This document shows positions 30,673-40,077 of a stretch of DNA of 64,000 nt, in pieces. Origin of the DNA: Beijerinckiaceae bacterium (GTDB lineage Bacteria > Pseudomonadota > Alphaproteobacteria > Rhizobiales > Beijerinckiaceae); contig CANGBX010000002.1 in NCBI GenBank assembly GCA_947452455.1, forward strand, positions 310,001-374,000, read 5' to 3'. The notes beneath the pieces were generated by a model. That model was given only the letters and a program-made list of their open reading frames with translations. It made no database searches and was not told where the DNA came from. The translations under genes were made by a program, and so were the position numbers. The number at the start of each line of letters is the position of its first letter. Positions within the stretch are counted from its first letter, which is position 1.

Positions 30673-31863
30673 TCAGGCTGATTTCGTGAACAAGGGCCGC
30701 AATGCCAAGACCGACCAGAGCCCGAGCACCACCATGGGCACGAGCAAAAAAGGAATGGCGGGCCAACCGAAATGGGTGACGAAATAGCCCGCCGCCACTG
30801 GCCCCAAGAACTGGCCGATATTGCTCGTCTGCTGGATGAGACCCATGGTTGGCGTGACCAACTCACCCCGCACCAGACGTGGTACGGCTGCAAAGATGGA
30901 GCCGGGAAGAAGGCCTGCAATCCAGAGATTGACCGCGGCCAGAATAGCAATCACTTCGGCCGAAATGCCCAGCGAATAGAGCAGGGGAGATAGGAGCGCA
31001 TAAGAGGCTATGGATGCGCCCATGCTGACCCAGAGGGGAAAGCCCGCCCGCGCCAAGAGACCCGCGCAGACATTGCCACCCGCATTTGCTGCCACCACGC
31101 CAGCCGTGAACAGCGTCGCGCGTTCCAAAGGCAAGTTGAGCGTGGAGACGAGGATGACGGGAAGAAATCCTGCAAGAATAAAATATTGGAATGTGTAGAG
31201 GCCGAAGATTGCTGATAGCAGTCGGCTTTCACGATTGGCCAATACCCTTTTGGCCATGTCCAGAAGATTGGGACTGCCCGCCGAGGCATTGGTCGATGTC
31301 TTGGGCAGATAAGCATAAGCAAGCCCTGCATATGCCATGGCCAGCACGGCCTGCGAGAGCCAGAGGTTGCGCCAACCGATCAGGGGAAGTGCCGGCCCGA
31401 TCAGCAGCATCAATGCCGTACCTGTTGGCATGAATGTGCCCCATAGGCCTAAGAAGAAATTGCGGTCTTTACCTGTGGCGACATGGCCGAGCACATCGGG
31501 GATAGCGATGACAGCGCCCAAAAAGCCGATGCCTTCAATGACACGTGTCACCATCATGGCTTCGGGGCTTTGTGCTTGCGACCCAGCGAGGCTAGCCAAC
31601 GCCATCACGATCATGCCGCCAATCAAAGCCTGACGACTGCCGATGCGTTTGACCACAAGGCCGGTCCCCATGCCGAAGAGGGCGCCTAGAGTTGCAAATG
31701 TAGCAATGAGGAAAGAGACGACTGTTAGCGGCAGTGCCATTTCCGCTTGCAAAAGTGGCATGGCGACAAAAGCTTTACCAAGTTGTGCCGAAGAAATAAT
31801 GCCGCCGAGCAAGAGGAAAAGGGCGCGGCCAATACTGGTCTTAGATACTTCACCGTTATTCAT
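30673..31863 (-). CDS. MFS transporter
   Basis: Multiple TM segments; start MNNGEVSKTSIGRALFLL with internal ATG. Confidence 0.85.
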   Translation of the reverse strand: MNNGEVSKTSIGRALFLLLGGIISSAQLGKAFVAMPLLQAEMALPLTVVSFLIATFATLGALFGMGTGLVVKRIGSRQALIGGMIVMALASLAGSQAQSPEAMMVTRVIEGIGFLGAVIAIPDVLGHVATGKDRNFFLGLWGTFMPTGTALMLLIGPALPLIGWRNLWLSQAVLAMAYAGLAYAYLPKTSTNASAGSPNLLDMAKRVLANRESRLLSAIFGLYTFQYFILAGFLPVILVSTLNLPLERATLFTAGVVAANAGGNVCAGLLARAGFPLWVSMGASIASYALLSPLLYSLGISAEVIAILAAVNLWIAGLLPGSIFAAVPRLVRGELVTPTMGLIQQTSNIGQFLGPVAAGYFVTHFGWPAIPFLLVPMVVLGLWSVLALRPLFTKSA

Positions 31864-32016
31864 TCCAGAAAGTCTCCAGAAACTATCATATCCATGGGTG
31901 CCTCTTGCCACCCCTACATCCTGCGCACTTGTGGTGTACAATCTTTTTATAGTTTATATATTCTAATCTGCCCAATTGATTGACGTTTATTTCACAATGC
32001 CTTTGTCCTCTAATTT

Positions 32017-32616
32017 TTGGCAATAGCAATGACACAATCAAAACGCTTCAAAAAACTTATTGATGAAGTAAAAAATTGTACCATCTGCGCAGCAAAGCTT
32101 CCTTTTGCTCCTCGTCCAGTCTTCCAAATAGATCCAAAATCTAAAATATTAATTGTGGGACAGGCACCAGGCATTCGTGTTCAGGAAACAGGTGTTCCCT
32201 TTAACGATCCTAGCGGGGACCGATTGCGAGCTTGGATGGGTATTGATCGCGATATGTTTTTCAATGCACAAAAAATCGCAATTTTGCCAATGGGCTTTTG
32301 TTATCCTGGAACAGGCAAATCAGGTGATTTACCCCCGCGCCCCGAATGTGCTCAACATTGGCGAGAAAAACTACTTTCAGAACTCGTGAATGTTGAACTT
32401 ACACTCATTATCGGTCAATACGCACAGGACTGGCATTTGGGAAAATTGCAGAAAGAAAACCTCACGGAAACTGTACGGGCATGGAAAGATTACTGGCCTA
32501 AAATATTGGTTCTTCCACACCCCAGTCCACGCAACAATATATGGCTTAAGAAAAACCCGTGGTTTGAAAAAAACGTCATCCCACAATTGCAGAAAAAAAT
32601 TGCCCATATTTTTTAG
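32017..32616 (+). CDS. Uracil-DNA glycosylase family protein
   Basis: ILIVGQAPGIRVQETGVPFNDPSGDRLRAWMG, LPHPSPRNNIWLKKNPWF. Confidence 0.85.
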   Translation: MAIAMTQSKRFKKLIDEVKNCTICAAKLPFAPRPVFQIDPKSKILIVGQAPGIRVQETGVPFNDPSGDRLRAWMGIDRDMFFNAQKIAILPMGFCYPGTGKSGDLPPRPECAQHWREKLLSELVNVELTLIIGQYAQDWHLGKLQKENLTETVRAWKDYWPKILVLPHPSPRNNIWLKKNPWFEKNVIPQLQKKIAHIF

Positions 32617-32654
32617 GGTTTTTTCTGCTCATTGTTGAACTCATTTTTTTCATC

Positions 32655-33689
32655 TCAATAATATTTTTCAGTGATGATATGTTTGAGTTCACGCAAACGC
32701 GCTTCGCCAATCGAGCCATCCAGTGCCTTTGTGACAAGCTTTGCCATTTCCTCCGGGTCGCCATAGAGGGCGGGCTGGTTGCGCTGCTCAAATTCAGCCA
32801 GCGCTTCTTTGTCGGTGAGGACTTTCTTTGTTACATCGCGCAAATAGGCAAGACGCTCTTTGCTGATACCGGGTGGCACAACAATCAGTCGTCCGATCTT
32901 GCGAAGATCTTCGCGGAAATCGAGCCACCATGCGGCTTCTGCATCAAGTTTCAACTCTTCAAAAATAGTCGGAACTTTCGGCATAAGTGGTGCGCGTTCG
33001 CGTGACATGACAGCTAGAGCGCGCAACTGGCCATTATCGGAATAACGCATCGCGGAATCATCCACGAGGATTGTGCCATCGACCTCGCCACGAATGGCAG
33101 CCATCGAAAATTCTTTCGATGATGGATAGCCAATCATAATCTTGCAAGGAATCTTCAGCGCGTGGCAGACAACGGCTGACGTGTCGGATGCGCCATCTGT
33201 TTTACCATTCGCGCCAATGAAAATTGTCTTGGGCGGTTTTGCAAAATCGGCCATGGTTTTAAATGGACCATCCGGATAGACGATCAGCACGCGTGGCGCT
33301 GTATTCACGCGCGCCACGATCGGGAATTTCGTCAGATCAAAACGGATCGCCGCATCATCGGTTAATTTGGCAAAGACAGCGCCTTCGCCGGGAGCAAGCA
33401 TGAGTGTCAGCCCATCTGGTGCTGCGCCCCACACATGGTTCATCGCAGTCATCATGCCCGCACCGGGGCGCGATTCAACAATGACAGTGGCCCCCATATA
33501 TTTGGAAAGCCAAGGCTGCAGCATGCGGGAATAAAGATCAAAGCCCGAGCCTGCTGCACCACCATTGACGAGACGAACTGTTTTGCCTTTGTAAAATTCG
33601 GCTTCATCGGCTTGCGCCGCGCTATTGAGACCGAGCGTCAGCAAACAAGCTAAAAAAGTGGTCGCAAGACGTGAGATCGTCGGCATCAT
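32655..33689 (-). CDS. Tripartite tricarboxylate transporter TctC/Bug-type binding protein
   Basis: Signal peptide, EFYKGKTVRLVNGGAAGSGFDLYSRMLQPWLSKYMGATVIVESRPGAGM. Confidence 0.83.
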   Translation of the reverse strand: MMPTISRLATTFLACLLTLGLNSAAQADEAEFYKGKTVRLVNGGAAGSGFDLYSRMLQPWLSKYMGATVIVESRPGAGMMTAMNHVWGAAPDGLTLMLAPGEGAVFAKLTDDAAIRFDLTKFPIVARVNTAPRVLIVYPDGPFKTMADFAKPPKTIFIGANGKTDGASDTSAVVCHALKIPCKIMIGYPSSKEFSMAAIRGEVDGTILVDDSAMRYSDNGQLRALAVMSRERAPLMPKVPTIFEELKLDAEAAWWLDFREDLRKIGRLIVVPPGISKERLAYLRDVTKKVLTDKEALAEFEQRNQPALYGDPEEMAKLVTKALDGSIGEARLRELKHIITEKYY

Positions 33690-33773
33690 ATCCTCCCGGG
33701 CGGGGTCTCTGGCCCCTTTTGATTGAGGCTAGACCGAGCCGGGAGTCGCTGCAAGGGGTGTGAAAGCGCCCCC

Positions 33774-34808
33774 TTAATTGGCTTTGAAGATCACGTCTCG
33801 GACGATCTTCTTCTGTTCGGCATTAATGCCGCTCAGGACTTTCTTCGTCATTTCCAGCGCCTTTTCCGGCGGCTGGTAGGCGACGAAACGTTGCGTCTTT
33901 TGGCCTTCGGCGAGGAGCTCCGGATTGGTCAAAGCACGCTTCACCGCGGCCCGCAAAAAGGCAATGCGATCTGCCGGTGTGCCGGGTGTGGTGATGAGGA
34001 TGCGCCCCAGATCGTTCAGATTGGCGCGGAAGTCGAACCACCATTCCTGATCAGGCGTCAGTTTGATCTGTTCGAAGACAGTTGGGGTGTCCGGCAGAAG
34101 TTCAGAGCGTACGCGGCCCATGGCGGCAATGGCGCGGGCCTGACCATTTTTCACGAAATTGGCGGCCGAGGAATCCGAGAGGTAAAGCCCATCCATCTCG
34201 CCTCGTTCCATAGCCAATGCAATGTCACCGCTGCTCTTGTAGCCAAGCACGATCTGGCAATCGAGTTTCAGCACATGGCAGGTGAGCGCCGCCCCGTCTG
34301 CAGGGCCATCACTCGGGCCTGTGCCACCCCAGCGGATTTTCAAGGCTGGTTTCATGGCATCAGCAACGGTTTTGACATCCGTTTTGGGACCCATGAGCCA
34401 AATCCATGGATAGGCGCTGATAATGCCGAGGTGATCGACCTTGGTGAGGTCGTAGCGGATATTGTCCTGCTCTAGCAGCTGGCCGAGGGCCGCTGGCGTG
34501 CCATTGACGATCAGGACACGAAGACCATCGGGCTGGGCAGTTGAGACCTGGTTCAAGGCAAGCAATCCACCCGCGCCGGGGAGATTTTCGACAATAACAG
34601 TCGCATCGAGCTCTTTGGAGAGATAGGGCGCGATCATGCGGGCATAAGCATCAAAGCCGCCGCCCACGCCTAGCCCCACAATAAAGCGCACAGTTTTGCC
34701 CTTGTAGTAAGCGGCGGCCGAATCTTGTGCTGCGGCTGGGCTCAGTGCGGCGCTGATCAGGCCTGCACTCAAACAGACGCCTGCAGCTAATTTCTTCAAC
34801 AAAGACAT
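33774..34808 (-). CDS. TctC/Bug-type binding protein
   Basis: AAYYKGKTVRFIVGLGVGGGFDAYARMIAPYLSKELDATVIVENLPGAGGL; paralogue of the preceding gene. Confidence 0.84.
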   Translation of the reverse strand: MSLLKKLAAGVCLSAGLISAALSPAAAQDSAAAYYKGKTVRFIVGLGVGGGFDAYARMIAPYLSKELDATVIVENLPGAGGLLALNQVSTAQPDGLRVLIVNGTPAALGQLLEQDNIRYDLTKVDHLGIISAYPWIWLMGPKTDVKTVADAMKPALKIRWGGTGPSDGPADGAALTCHVLKLDCQIVLGYKSSGDIALAMERGEMDGLYLSDSSAANFVKNGQARAIAAMGRVRSELLPDTPTVFEQIKLTPDQEWWFDFRANLNDLGRILITTPGTPADRIAFLRAAVKRALTNPELLAEGQKTQRFVAYQPPEKALEMTKKVLSGINAEQKKIVRDVIFKAN

Positions 34809-34974
34809 TATCTTACCTCCCATGGCTCGGGCTGTCTTCCAGACCCGCCTCTGCCGCCCTGATTGTCTGATTGGTTCTAATTTTAGGGTTTTGAACGCTT
34901 TCGGGCAATGGCAAGGCGGGAGGAACAGATTGTTAAGCTCACACTGCTACGTTTTCTCCAGTTTCAGTTGGAGT

Positions 34975-35148
34975 ATGCGTGCCGTGTTGATTTGGTGGGT
35001 TCAGGGAACGGGTGTTCGTCACCCTTGCAATGATCTTGAAGGCGCCCTTTGGATGGTATCCGCGGTGCGTGCCTGGGATCCGGAAGCATCGATCTGCTGT
35101 GCCTATGCGGCACTGGCTGAGAACGAAGAAGACTATAGCGACGAGTGA
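34975..35148 (+). CDS. Possible small protein, 57 aa
   Basis: MRAVLIWWVQGTGVRHPCNDLEGALWMVSAVRAWDPEASICCAYAALAENEEDYSDE; a hairpin follows at 35176-35194. Confidence 0.4.
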   Translation: MRAVLIWWVQGTGVRHPCNDLEGALWMVSAVRAWDPEASICCAYAALAENEEDYSDE

Positions 35149-35175
35149 CTTGATCACCATCTGTTGATCTTTTGG

Positions 35176-35197
35176 CGGGCGTTTCGTACGCCCGTTT
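35176..35197 (+). terminator. Possible terminator hairpin
   Basis: CGGGCGT-TTCGT-ACGCCCG followed by TTT; short T tract. Confidence 0.45.
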
Positions 35198-35434
35198 CAA
35201 CACTTGAGCGTTAGAAAACCGCCTGCTTTCAAGCATTTCTGATTAAGCTTACGAGAATTATTTATTTTAAAGTTCTTGCGCCGTGGCGCTCACGTCCATA
35301 AGTTAAAGCCATCGACTCTGGCCGATAGGCCTCTCGCCGGTAGGCGTCTGCTGAAACTTCCAGATGAACTCGATATCGCGCGGTGTGTCTTTGATGCGCC
35401 GATGACTATGCTTGTCTTTATAAGGAATATTCCC

Positions 35435-35647
35435 ATGGCTACGGGAACTGTGAAATGGTTCGACGCGACAAAGGGCTACGGCTTCATCCAGCCTGATCAA
35501 GGTGGCAAGGACGTGTTCGTCCATGTCAGCGCCGTCGAGCAGGCTGGCCTGCGCGGTCTCAACGAAGGTCAGAAGGTCAACTTCGAGATCATCGCTGATA
35601 AGCGCACGGGCAAGTCGGCCGCTGGCAATCTCAGCGTCGCTGGCTAA
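35435..35647 (+). CDS. Cold-shock protein (CspA family)
   Basis: MATGTVKWFDATKGYGFIQPDQGGKDVFVHVSAVE; ORF call extended upstream. Confidence 0.95.
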   Translation: MATGTVKWFDATKGYGFIQPDQGGKDVFVHVSAVEQAGLRGLNEGQKVNFEIIADKRTGKSAAGNLSVAG

Positions 35648-35690
35648 TCGCCTCGAAGAGCATTCGGTCTTCAGTTCTGACGGCCATGCG

Positions 35691-35724
35691 AAAGGGCTCC
35701 GCGTTAAGCGGGGCCCTTTTCTTT
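35691..35724 (+). terminator. Intrinsic terminator after the cold-shock gene
   Basis: AAAGGGCTCCGC-GTTAA-GCGGGGCCCTTTTCTTTT (one wobble pair). Confidence 0.8.
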
Positions 35725-35755
35725 TGTCTCGAGTGAGAGTTCGGGCGTTAGTCGC

Positions 35756-37099
35756 TTAAGCGAGAAGTGCTTCTATCCCGCCAGCAAGAGCGAAAAGTCT
35801 GGAGTCATGTCCGCTCGGGCAGGCCAGCATCAACCCAGTAGGTGCGGCAGGCAAGCGTGTCATCGGAATGGAAATGGCGCAGCCATCCAGGAAATTGATG
35901 ACGGATGGATTGCGCAAAACCAACAGATTGAGCCGCGTGAAATCTGCATCATCCGCGAACGCCGAGATGGGTGGGGCGATGATTGGAACGGTCGGATAGG
36001 CAAGGCAATCATAATCTGCCATGCGCTTTTCAAAATCACGGATGATCTGCGCACGGGAGCGCACAAGCTCGATATAATCGACGGCTGATTGTTCATGTCC
36101 CCGCTGGATACGGGACAAGACGCGCTTGTCGTAAAGATCAGCATATTTTTCAATCAAGATGCTATGCGAAGTCAGACTTTCGGGCGCAGCAAAGCCGCCT
36201 TTGGCATTAGCCGCTGGGATGGCATCAATCTCGGGAAAGGCAATTTCACTGATGATGGCACCTGCATCGGCCAGTTTTTTTAAACTTGCAGAAAAAGCCG
36301 CCGACACATCAGCGTCCATATCATTCATGACATAGGCTTTGGGTACGGCAATGCGCAATCCTTTAGGATGTCGCGGAGTAGGGGCTTGCAAAGGCATGCC
36401 GGACAAAGCGGCATCGAGTACCGCGCAACAGGCAACGCTGCGTGCAAGGGGGCCGATGGAATCCAATGTGGTTGAAAGCGGAAATGCGCCCTGCGTCGGT
36501 ATCCGCTGAGCCGTCGGCTTGTAACCGACAATGGCATTGAAAGCCGCAGGAATGCGGCAAGATCCGCCCGTATCTGTACCAAGCGCGCCGTGGGCCATTT
36601 GATCTGTAATGGATATAGCCGCACCAGATGAAGAGCCGCCAGGCACACGTGCTGTATTGCGATCAAAGATGTTTTTCGGTGTTCCGTAATGCGGGTTAAT
36701 GCCGATTCCTGAGAAAGCAAATTCGGTCATATTGGTGCGGCCGATGACAATGAATCCCGCAGCTTTGAGACGCGCAACCGCAGGTGCATCTGCCGAGGCA
36801 GGCGTGACATCTTTCAGAACAACCGATCCCGCACGTGTTTGCTCGCCTGCTATGTCGAACAAATCTTTGATCGATATTGGTATGCCTGCAAATGGTGTCG
36901 GCGCTGACCCAGATTTGCGCAATTGATCCATAGCGCGCGCCGCCATGATGGCCTGATCTTTTGCAACATGAACAAAGCTTGTAGTCCCTTCACCCGCAGG
37001 ATCGGCGATGCGCGCAAGACAATCTTCCACCAATTTTTCACTGGTGGTGACACCTTGCGCGAGATCATGTGCCAAACGCGTGATTGTGGGCGCGGTCAT
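35756..37099 (-). CDS. Amidase-signature family enzyme
   Basis: GIPISIKDLFDIAGEQTRAGS and ARVPGGSSSGAAISITDQMAHGALGTDTGGSCRIPAAFNAIVGYKPT. Confidence 0.92.
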   Translation of the reverse strand: MTAPTITRLAHDLAQGVTTSEKLVEDCLARIADPAGEGTTSFVHVAKDQAIMAARAMDQLRKSGSAPTPFAGIPISIKDLFDIAGEQTRAGSVVLKDVTPASADAPAVARLKAAGFIVIGRTNMTEFAFSGIGINPHYGTPKNIFDRNTARVPGGSSSGAAISITDQMAHGALGTDTGGSCRIPAAFNAIVGYKPTAQRIPTQGAFPLSTTLDSIGPLARSVACCAVLDAALSGMPLQAPTPRHPKGLRIAVPKAYVMNDMDADVSAAFSASLKKLADAGAIISEIAFPEIDAIPAANAKGGFAAPESLTSHSILIEKYADLYDKRVLSRIQRGHEQSAVDYIELVRSRAQIIRDFEKRMADYDCLAYPTVPIIAPPISAFADDADFTRLNLLVLRNPSVINFLDGCAISIPMTRLPAAPTGLMLACPSGHDSRLFALAGGIEALLA

Positions 37100-37102
37100 G
37101 TT

Positions 37103-37483
37103 TCAGACCGGGTCGTAATAGTGGATTTCAAGGAGAATGCAGCCTTTGTCCGATCGGAAAGGACCATGAAAGGCGCCTGGTGGGCGGCACGCATAAGTGA
37201 AAGGTGCAAAGCTCTCGCCACCTTTCCCTTGCTCGTCATTGCCAACTGTCAGATCGCCGGTGACCAGAAAAACCTCTTCCCAATATTCATGGACAAAAGG
37301 TTTTGTTGTGTAGACACCCGCATCGAAACGCAAAAGACGCGTACGCGATCCGTGCTTATTCTCTTCATCCAAAGCGCCGGACAGAATTTTCTGCTGGATG
37401 CCGGAGGGATAACCAGCAGGCACTTCCCAGCCGCTGTTCATATCGAGTGTGTGGAATTCATCGTGTAATTTGTTGATAGGCAT
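37103..37483 (-). CDS. Cupin-domain protein
   Basis: VHEYWEEVFLVTGDL...YACRPPGAFHGPFRSDKGCILLEIHYYDP. Confidence 0.75.
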   Translation of the reverse strand: MPINKLHDEFHTLDMNSGWEVPAGYPSGIQQKILSGALDEENKHGSRTRLLRFDAGVYTTKPFVHEYWEEVFLVTGDLTVGNDEQGKGGESFAPFTYACRPPGAFHGPFRSDKGCILLEIHYYDPV

Positions 37484-37493
37484 TGTTCTGTCC

Positions 37494-38435
37494 TCACGCG
37501 GTCCAGAATTGTGAGAATTGCGTTGCGACGACATTTTCGAACGACGGGTCGCCTTTCAAAATGCCGACTTCGCGGCTGAACTGGTTCATTCCAGAAACAA
37601 AATCTTGTGTAATCGACGCATCAAAGTAAGGCAGATCACGTTCGATCAATCGGGCAATGAGGCCTGCTTCCTGCTCTGGAAAGAGTGCACGACCAACTTT
37701 CGTGGCGAGCGACACATCAGCCTTCAATGCTTTTTGCGTGGCGACAATGGCGCGCACAGCTGCAGCGGCAATTTCGGGTTCCTTCTCGATGATCACATCT
37801 GAAGTCGCGATGCTCGCCATTGTGTAATTGAAACAGCCTTTGGGTCCATCACCGCGCCTGATATCGAGCACGACTTTGCCAACACCACGTGTGACAGCGA
37901 CTTCTGTGCCCATTCCATTGGCCCAGAAACCATCAATCTTGCCGTCTTCCAGAGCTTTGGCTGCCGTGAGACCGAAATTGACAGGCCCTGAGCCGGGCGC
38001 GGCCCCAGGAACGGGTGCAATTCTGATTTGGTCACGTTCCAAATCATAACCAGCATTGATCAGTAGACGCTGCAAACCCATATTGACCCAAGGTGCTGCG
38101 CCAATATTTCGACCTTTGATAATATCGAGATCGCCTTTTTGCGGATTGATATCCGCGCGCATGACCAGAAACCAATACATGCCCTGTGCCTGAGCACAGA
38201 GTAGTTTTGCACCTTTCCATTCTGGAAAAGCCGAAAGCGCTGAATGGGCCGAGCCACCGACAAAATCAATCGTACCGTCACGCAAGGCCGCATAACATTT
38301 GTCGACTGGGAAGATGAGTTCCAAATCGACATCAAGCCCTTCTCGTTTAAAGAAGGCCAGTTCCACAGCGGCTGCTGCTGGAAAATATGAATTGGAGATG
38401 AGGTCCGGGACCGCGAGTTTTAATTTGCGTGACAT
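37494..38435 (-). CDS. ABC transporter substrate-binding protein, NMT1/THI5-like (no signal peptide seen)
   Basis: MSRKLKLAVPDLISNSYFPAAAAVELAFFKREGLDVDLELIFPVDKCYAALRDGTIDFVGG. Confidence 0.8.
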   Translation of the reverse strand: MSRKLKLAVPDLISNSYFPAAAAVELAFFKREGLDVDLELIFPVDKCYAALRDGTIDFVGGSAHSALSAFPEWKGAKLLCAQAQGMYWFLVMRADINPQKGDLDIIKGRNIGAAPWVNMGLQRLLINAGYDLERDQIRIAPVPGAAPGSGPVNFGLTAAKALEDGKIDGFWANGMGTEVAVTRGVGKVVLDIRRGDGPKGCFNYTMASIATSDVIIEKEPEIAAAAVRAIVATQKALKADVSLATKVGRALFPEQEAGLIARLIERDLPYFDASITQDFVSGMNQFSREVGILKGDPSFENVVATQFSQFWTA

Positions 38436-38436
38436 T

Positions 38437-39267
38437 TCAACCCTCGTCGCGACCCGACAATTCAACCTGCCAAGGCGCGACTTTGCGCTCGATCCAGCCA
38501 ACAAAGGCATTGAGCATGGTTGCCAGCACCATCAAAACGATGACAGGCACAAACATACGCGCTGTATCAAATGCATTTGCTGCATTGATGATAATGGCAC
38601 CAAGGCCTGAAATGGCAGTGAAGAATTCAGCAATGACCATGGCAACCACACCACGACCGACCGCGAGTTTAATTCCAGCCATAATATAGGGAATGGTCGC
38701 AGGCAAAACGATGCGGCGCAAAATGGTGAAGTCAGAGGCTACAAAACTCTTGCCGACTTCAATCAATGTTTTGGGGACCGCACGCACGCCGAGCCATGTG
38801 TTGATGACAATCGGAAAGACCGCCATCAGAAACACAACGCAAGCTTTGACTGCAAAGCCCAGACCCATCCAGAGGACGAGCAAAGGCACGAGCGCAACAA
38901 GCGGCATGGCATAAGCGCCGGTGATGAAGATGCCAATCGCAGCCTCCAGAAAACGGGATCGCCCGATCAGGAGACCGAGAGGCACACCGATCAGGACGGA
39001 GAGCCCGTAACCAACGACAAAAGCTTTGAGACTCTGTGTCAGTGCGGCCAACAATTGACCGCTCACAACAAGTTTCCAGAATGCAACAGCAATGGCAGAC
39101 GGATAAGAGCCAAAGACCGGATTTACGTCGCGACCAAAAACCTCCCAGGCGAGGATGACCAAACTGACGGACATGGTCGTGATGACCCATTTGGGTATTT
39201 CACGCTTGAGTTTTGGTGCATCTTCGACTGCGGTCGGCGCAGAGATTGTTTCAATCTTGCTCATCAA
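38437..39267 (-). CDS. ABC transporter permease (SsuC/TauC-like)
   Basis: TM segments and EAA-like ...GVRAVPKTLIEVGKSFVASDFTILRRIVLPATIPYIMAGIKLAVGRGVVAMVIAEFF. Confidence 0.9.
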   Translation of the reverse strand: MMSKIETISAPTAVEDAPKLKREIPKWVITTMSVSLVILAWEVFGRDVNPVFGSYPSAIAVAFWKLVVSGQLLAALTQSLKAFVVGYGLSVLIGVPLGLLIGRSRFLEAAIGIFITGAYAMPLVALVPLLVLWMGLGFAVKACVVFLMAVFPIVINTWLGVRAVPKTLIEVGKSFVASDFTILRRIVLPATIPYIMAGIKLAVGRGVVAMVIAEFFTAISGLGAIIINAANAFDTARMFVPVIVLMVLATMLNAFVGWIERKVAPWQVELSGRDEG

Positions 39268-40073
39268 TGCACCACCTCAGCGCTATGCAGCGCTTTCCAA
39301 ACTCTATATCGCGCCTCAGCAAATTCTGCTGTGCCGCGCAAAGCACCCAAATTGCCACGGGGGCGTGGCAATGGAACTTGGATCGTTTCTTGGATTGAAC
39401 CTTCACGCATGACGATGATGCGGTCAGCCAGAAGCACAGCTTCATCCAAATCATGCGTTACGAAAATAATGGTCTTTTTTGTGCGGGCTTGAATGTCGAG
39501 CAATTCGCCTTGCAGGGTTTCGCGCGTCTGCGCATCAAGGGCCCCAAAAGGCTCGTCCATCAGTAGTACTTCAGGATCAATAGCAAGCGCACGGGCAATC
39601 CCCACGCGTTGCTTCATGCCACCCGACAATTGATAGGGACGGCGGTTAGCCGCATCTTTCAAGCCAACAAGATCAAGATAGCGCAGAGCTGTGTCGCGCA
39701 ATTCTTCTCCACGCATGCCTTTCATTTCCAGCCCGAACATCACATTTTGCGCAGCTGTCAGCCACGGCAATAGTTCGGCATGTTGAAAGACAAGGCCGCG
39801 GTCGTAACCGCAGCCATGCACTTGTTTGCCGCCAACCGTCACACGGCCGCGGCTGGCAGTTTCAAGCCCCATGAGGATGCGCAGAGCCGTTGTCTTGCCG
39901 CAGCCACTCGGGCCAATCAGCGTGACAATTTCAGCCTGCTTCACGTCAAAATTAACTGACTTCAAAGCCTGCACGGTCTGGATCTGTCCGTCGACCTTCA
40001 AAGTAAAGGTCTTGGACACATCGCTCATGCTGACTTGGCCAGTGCTTGCCTCATTCATCGGGCTTTGCTCCAT
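39264..40073 (-). CDS. ABC transporter ATP-binding protein (SsuB/TauB-like)
   Basis: Walker A GPSGCGKTTALR, signature LSGGMKQRVGIARALAIDPEVLLMDEPFGALD. Confidence 0.93.
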   Translation of the reverse strand: MEQSPMNEASTGQVSMSDVSKTFTLKVDGQIQTVQALKSVNFDVKQAEIVTLIGPSGCGKTTALRILMGLETASRGRVTVGGKQVHGCGYDRGLVFQHAELLPWLTAAQNVMFGLEMKGMRGEELRDTALRYLDLVGLKDAANRRPYQLSGGMKQRVGIARALAIDPEVLLMDEPFGALDAQTRETLQGELLDIQARTKKTIIFVTHDLDEAVLLADRIIVMREGSIQETIQVPLPRPRGNLGALRGTAEFAEARYRVWKALHSAEVVH

Positions 40074-40077
40074 TTTT

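Noticed and set aside
33723-34475. 250-aa plus-strand ORF
   Set aside because: Antisense to the TctC-like gene 33774-34808, whose signal peptide and family motifs are convincing.
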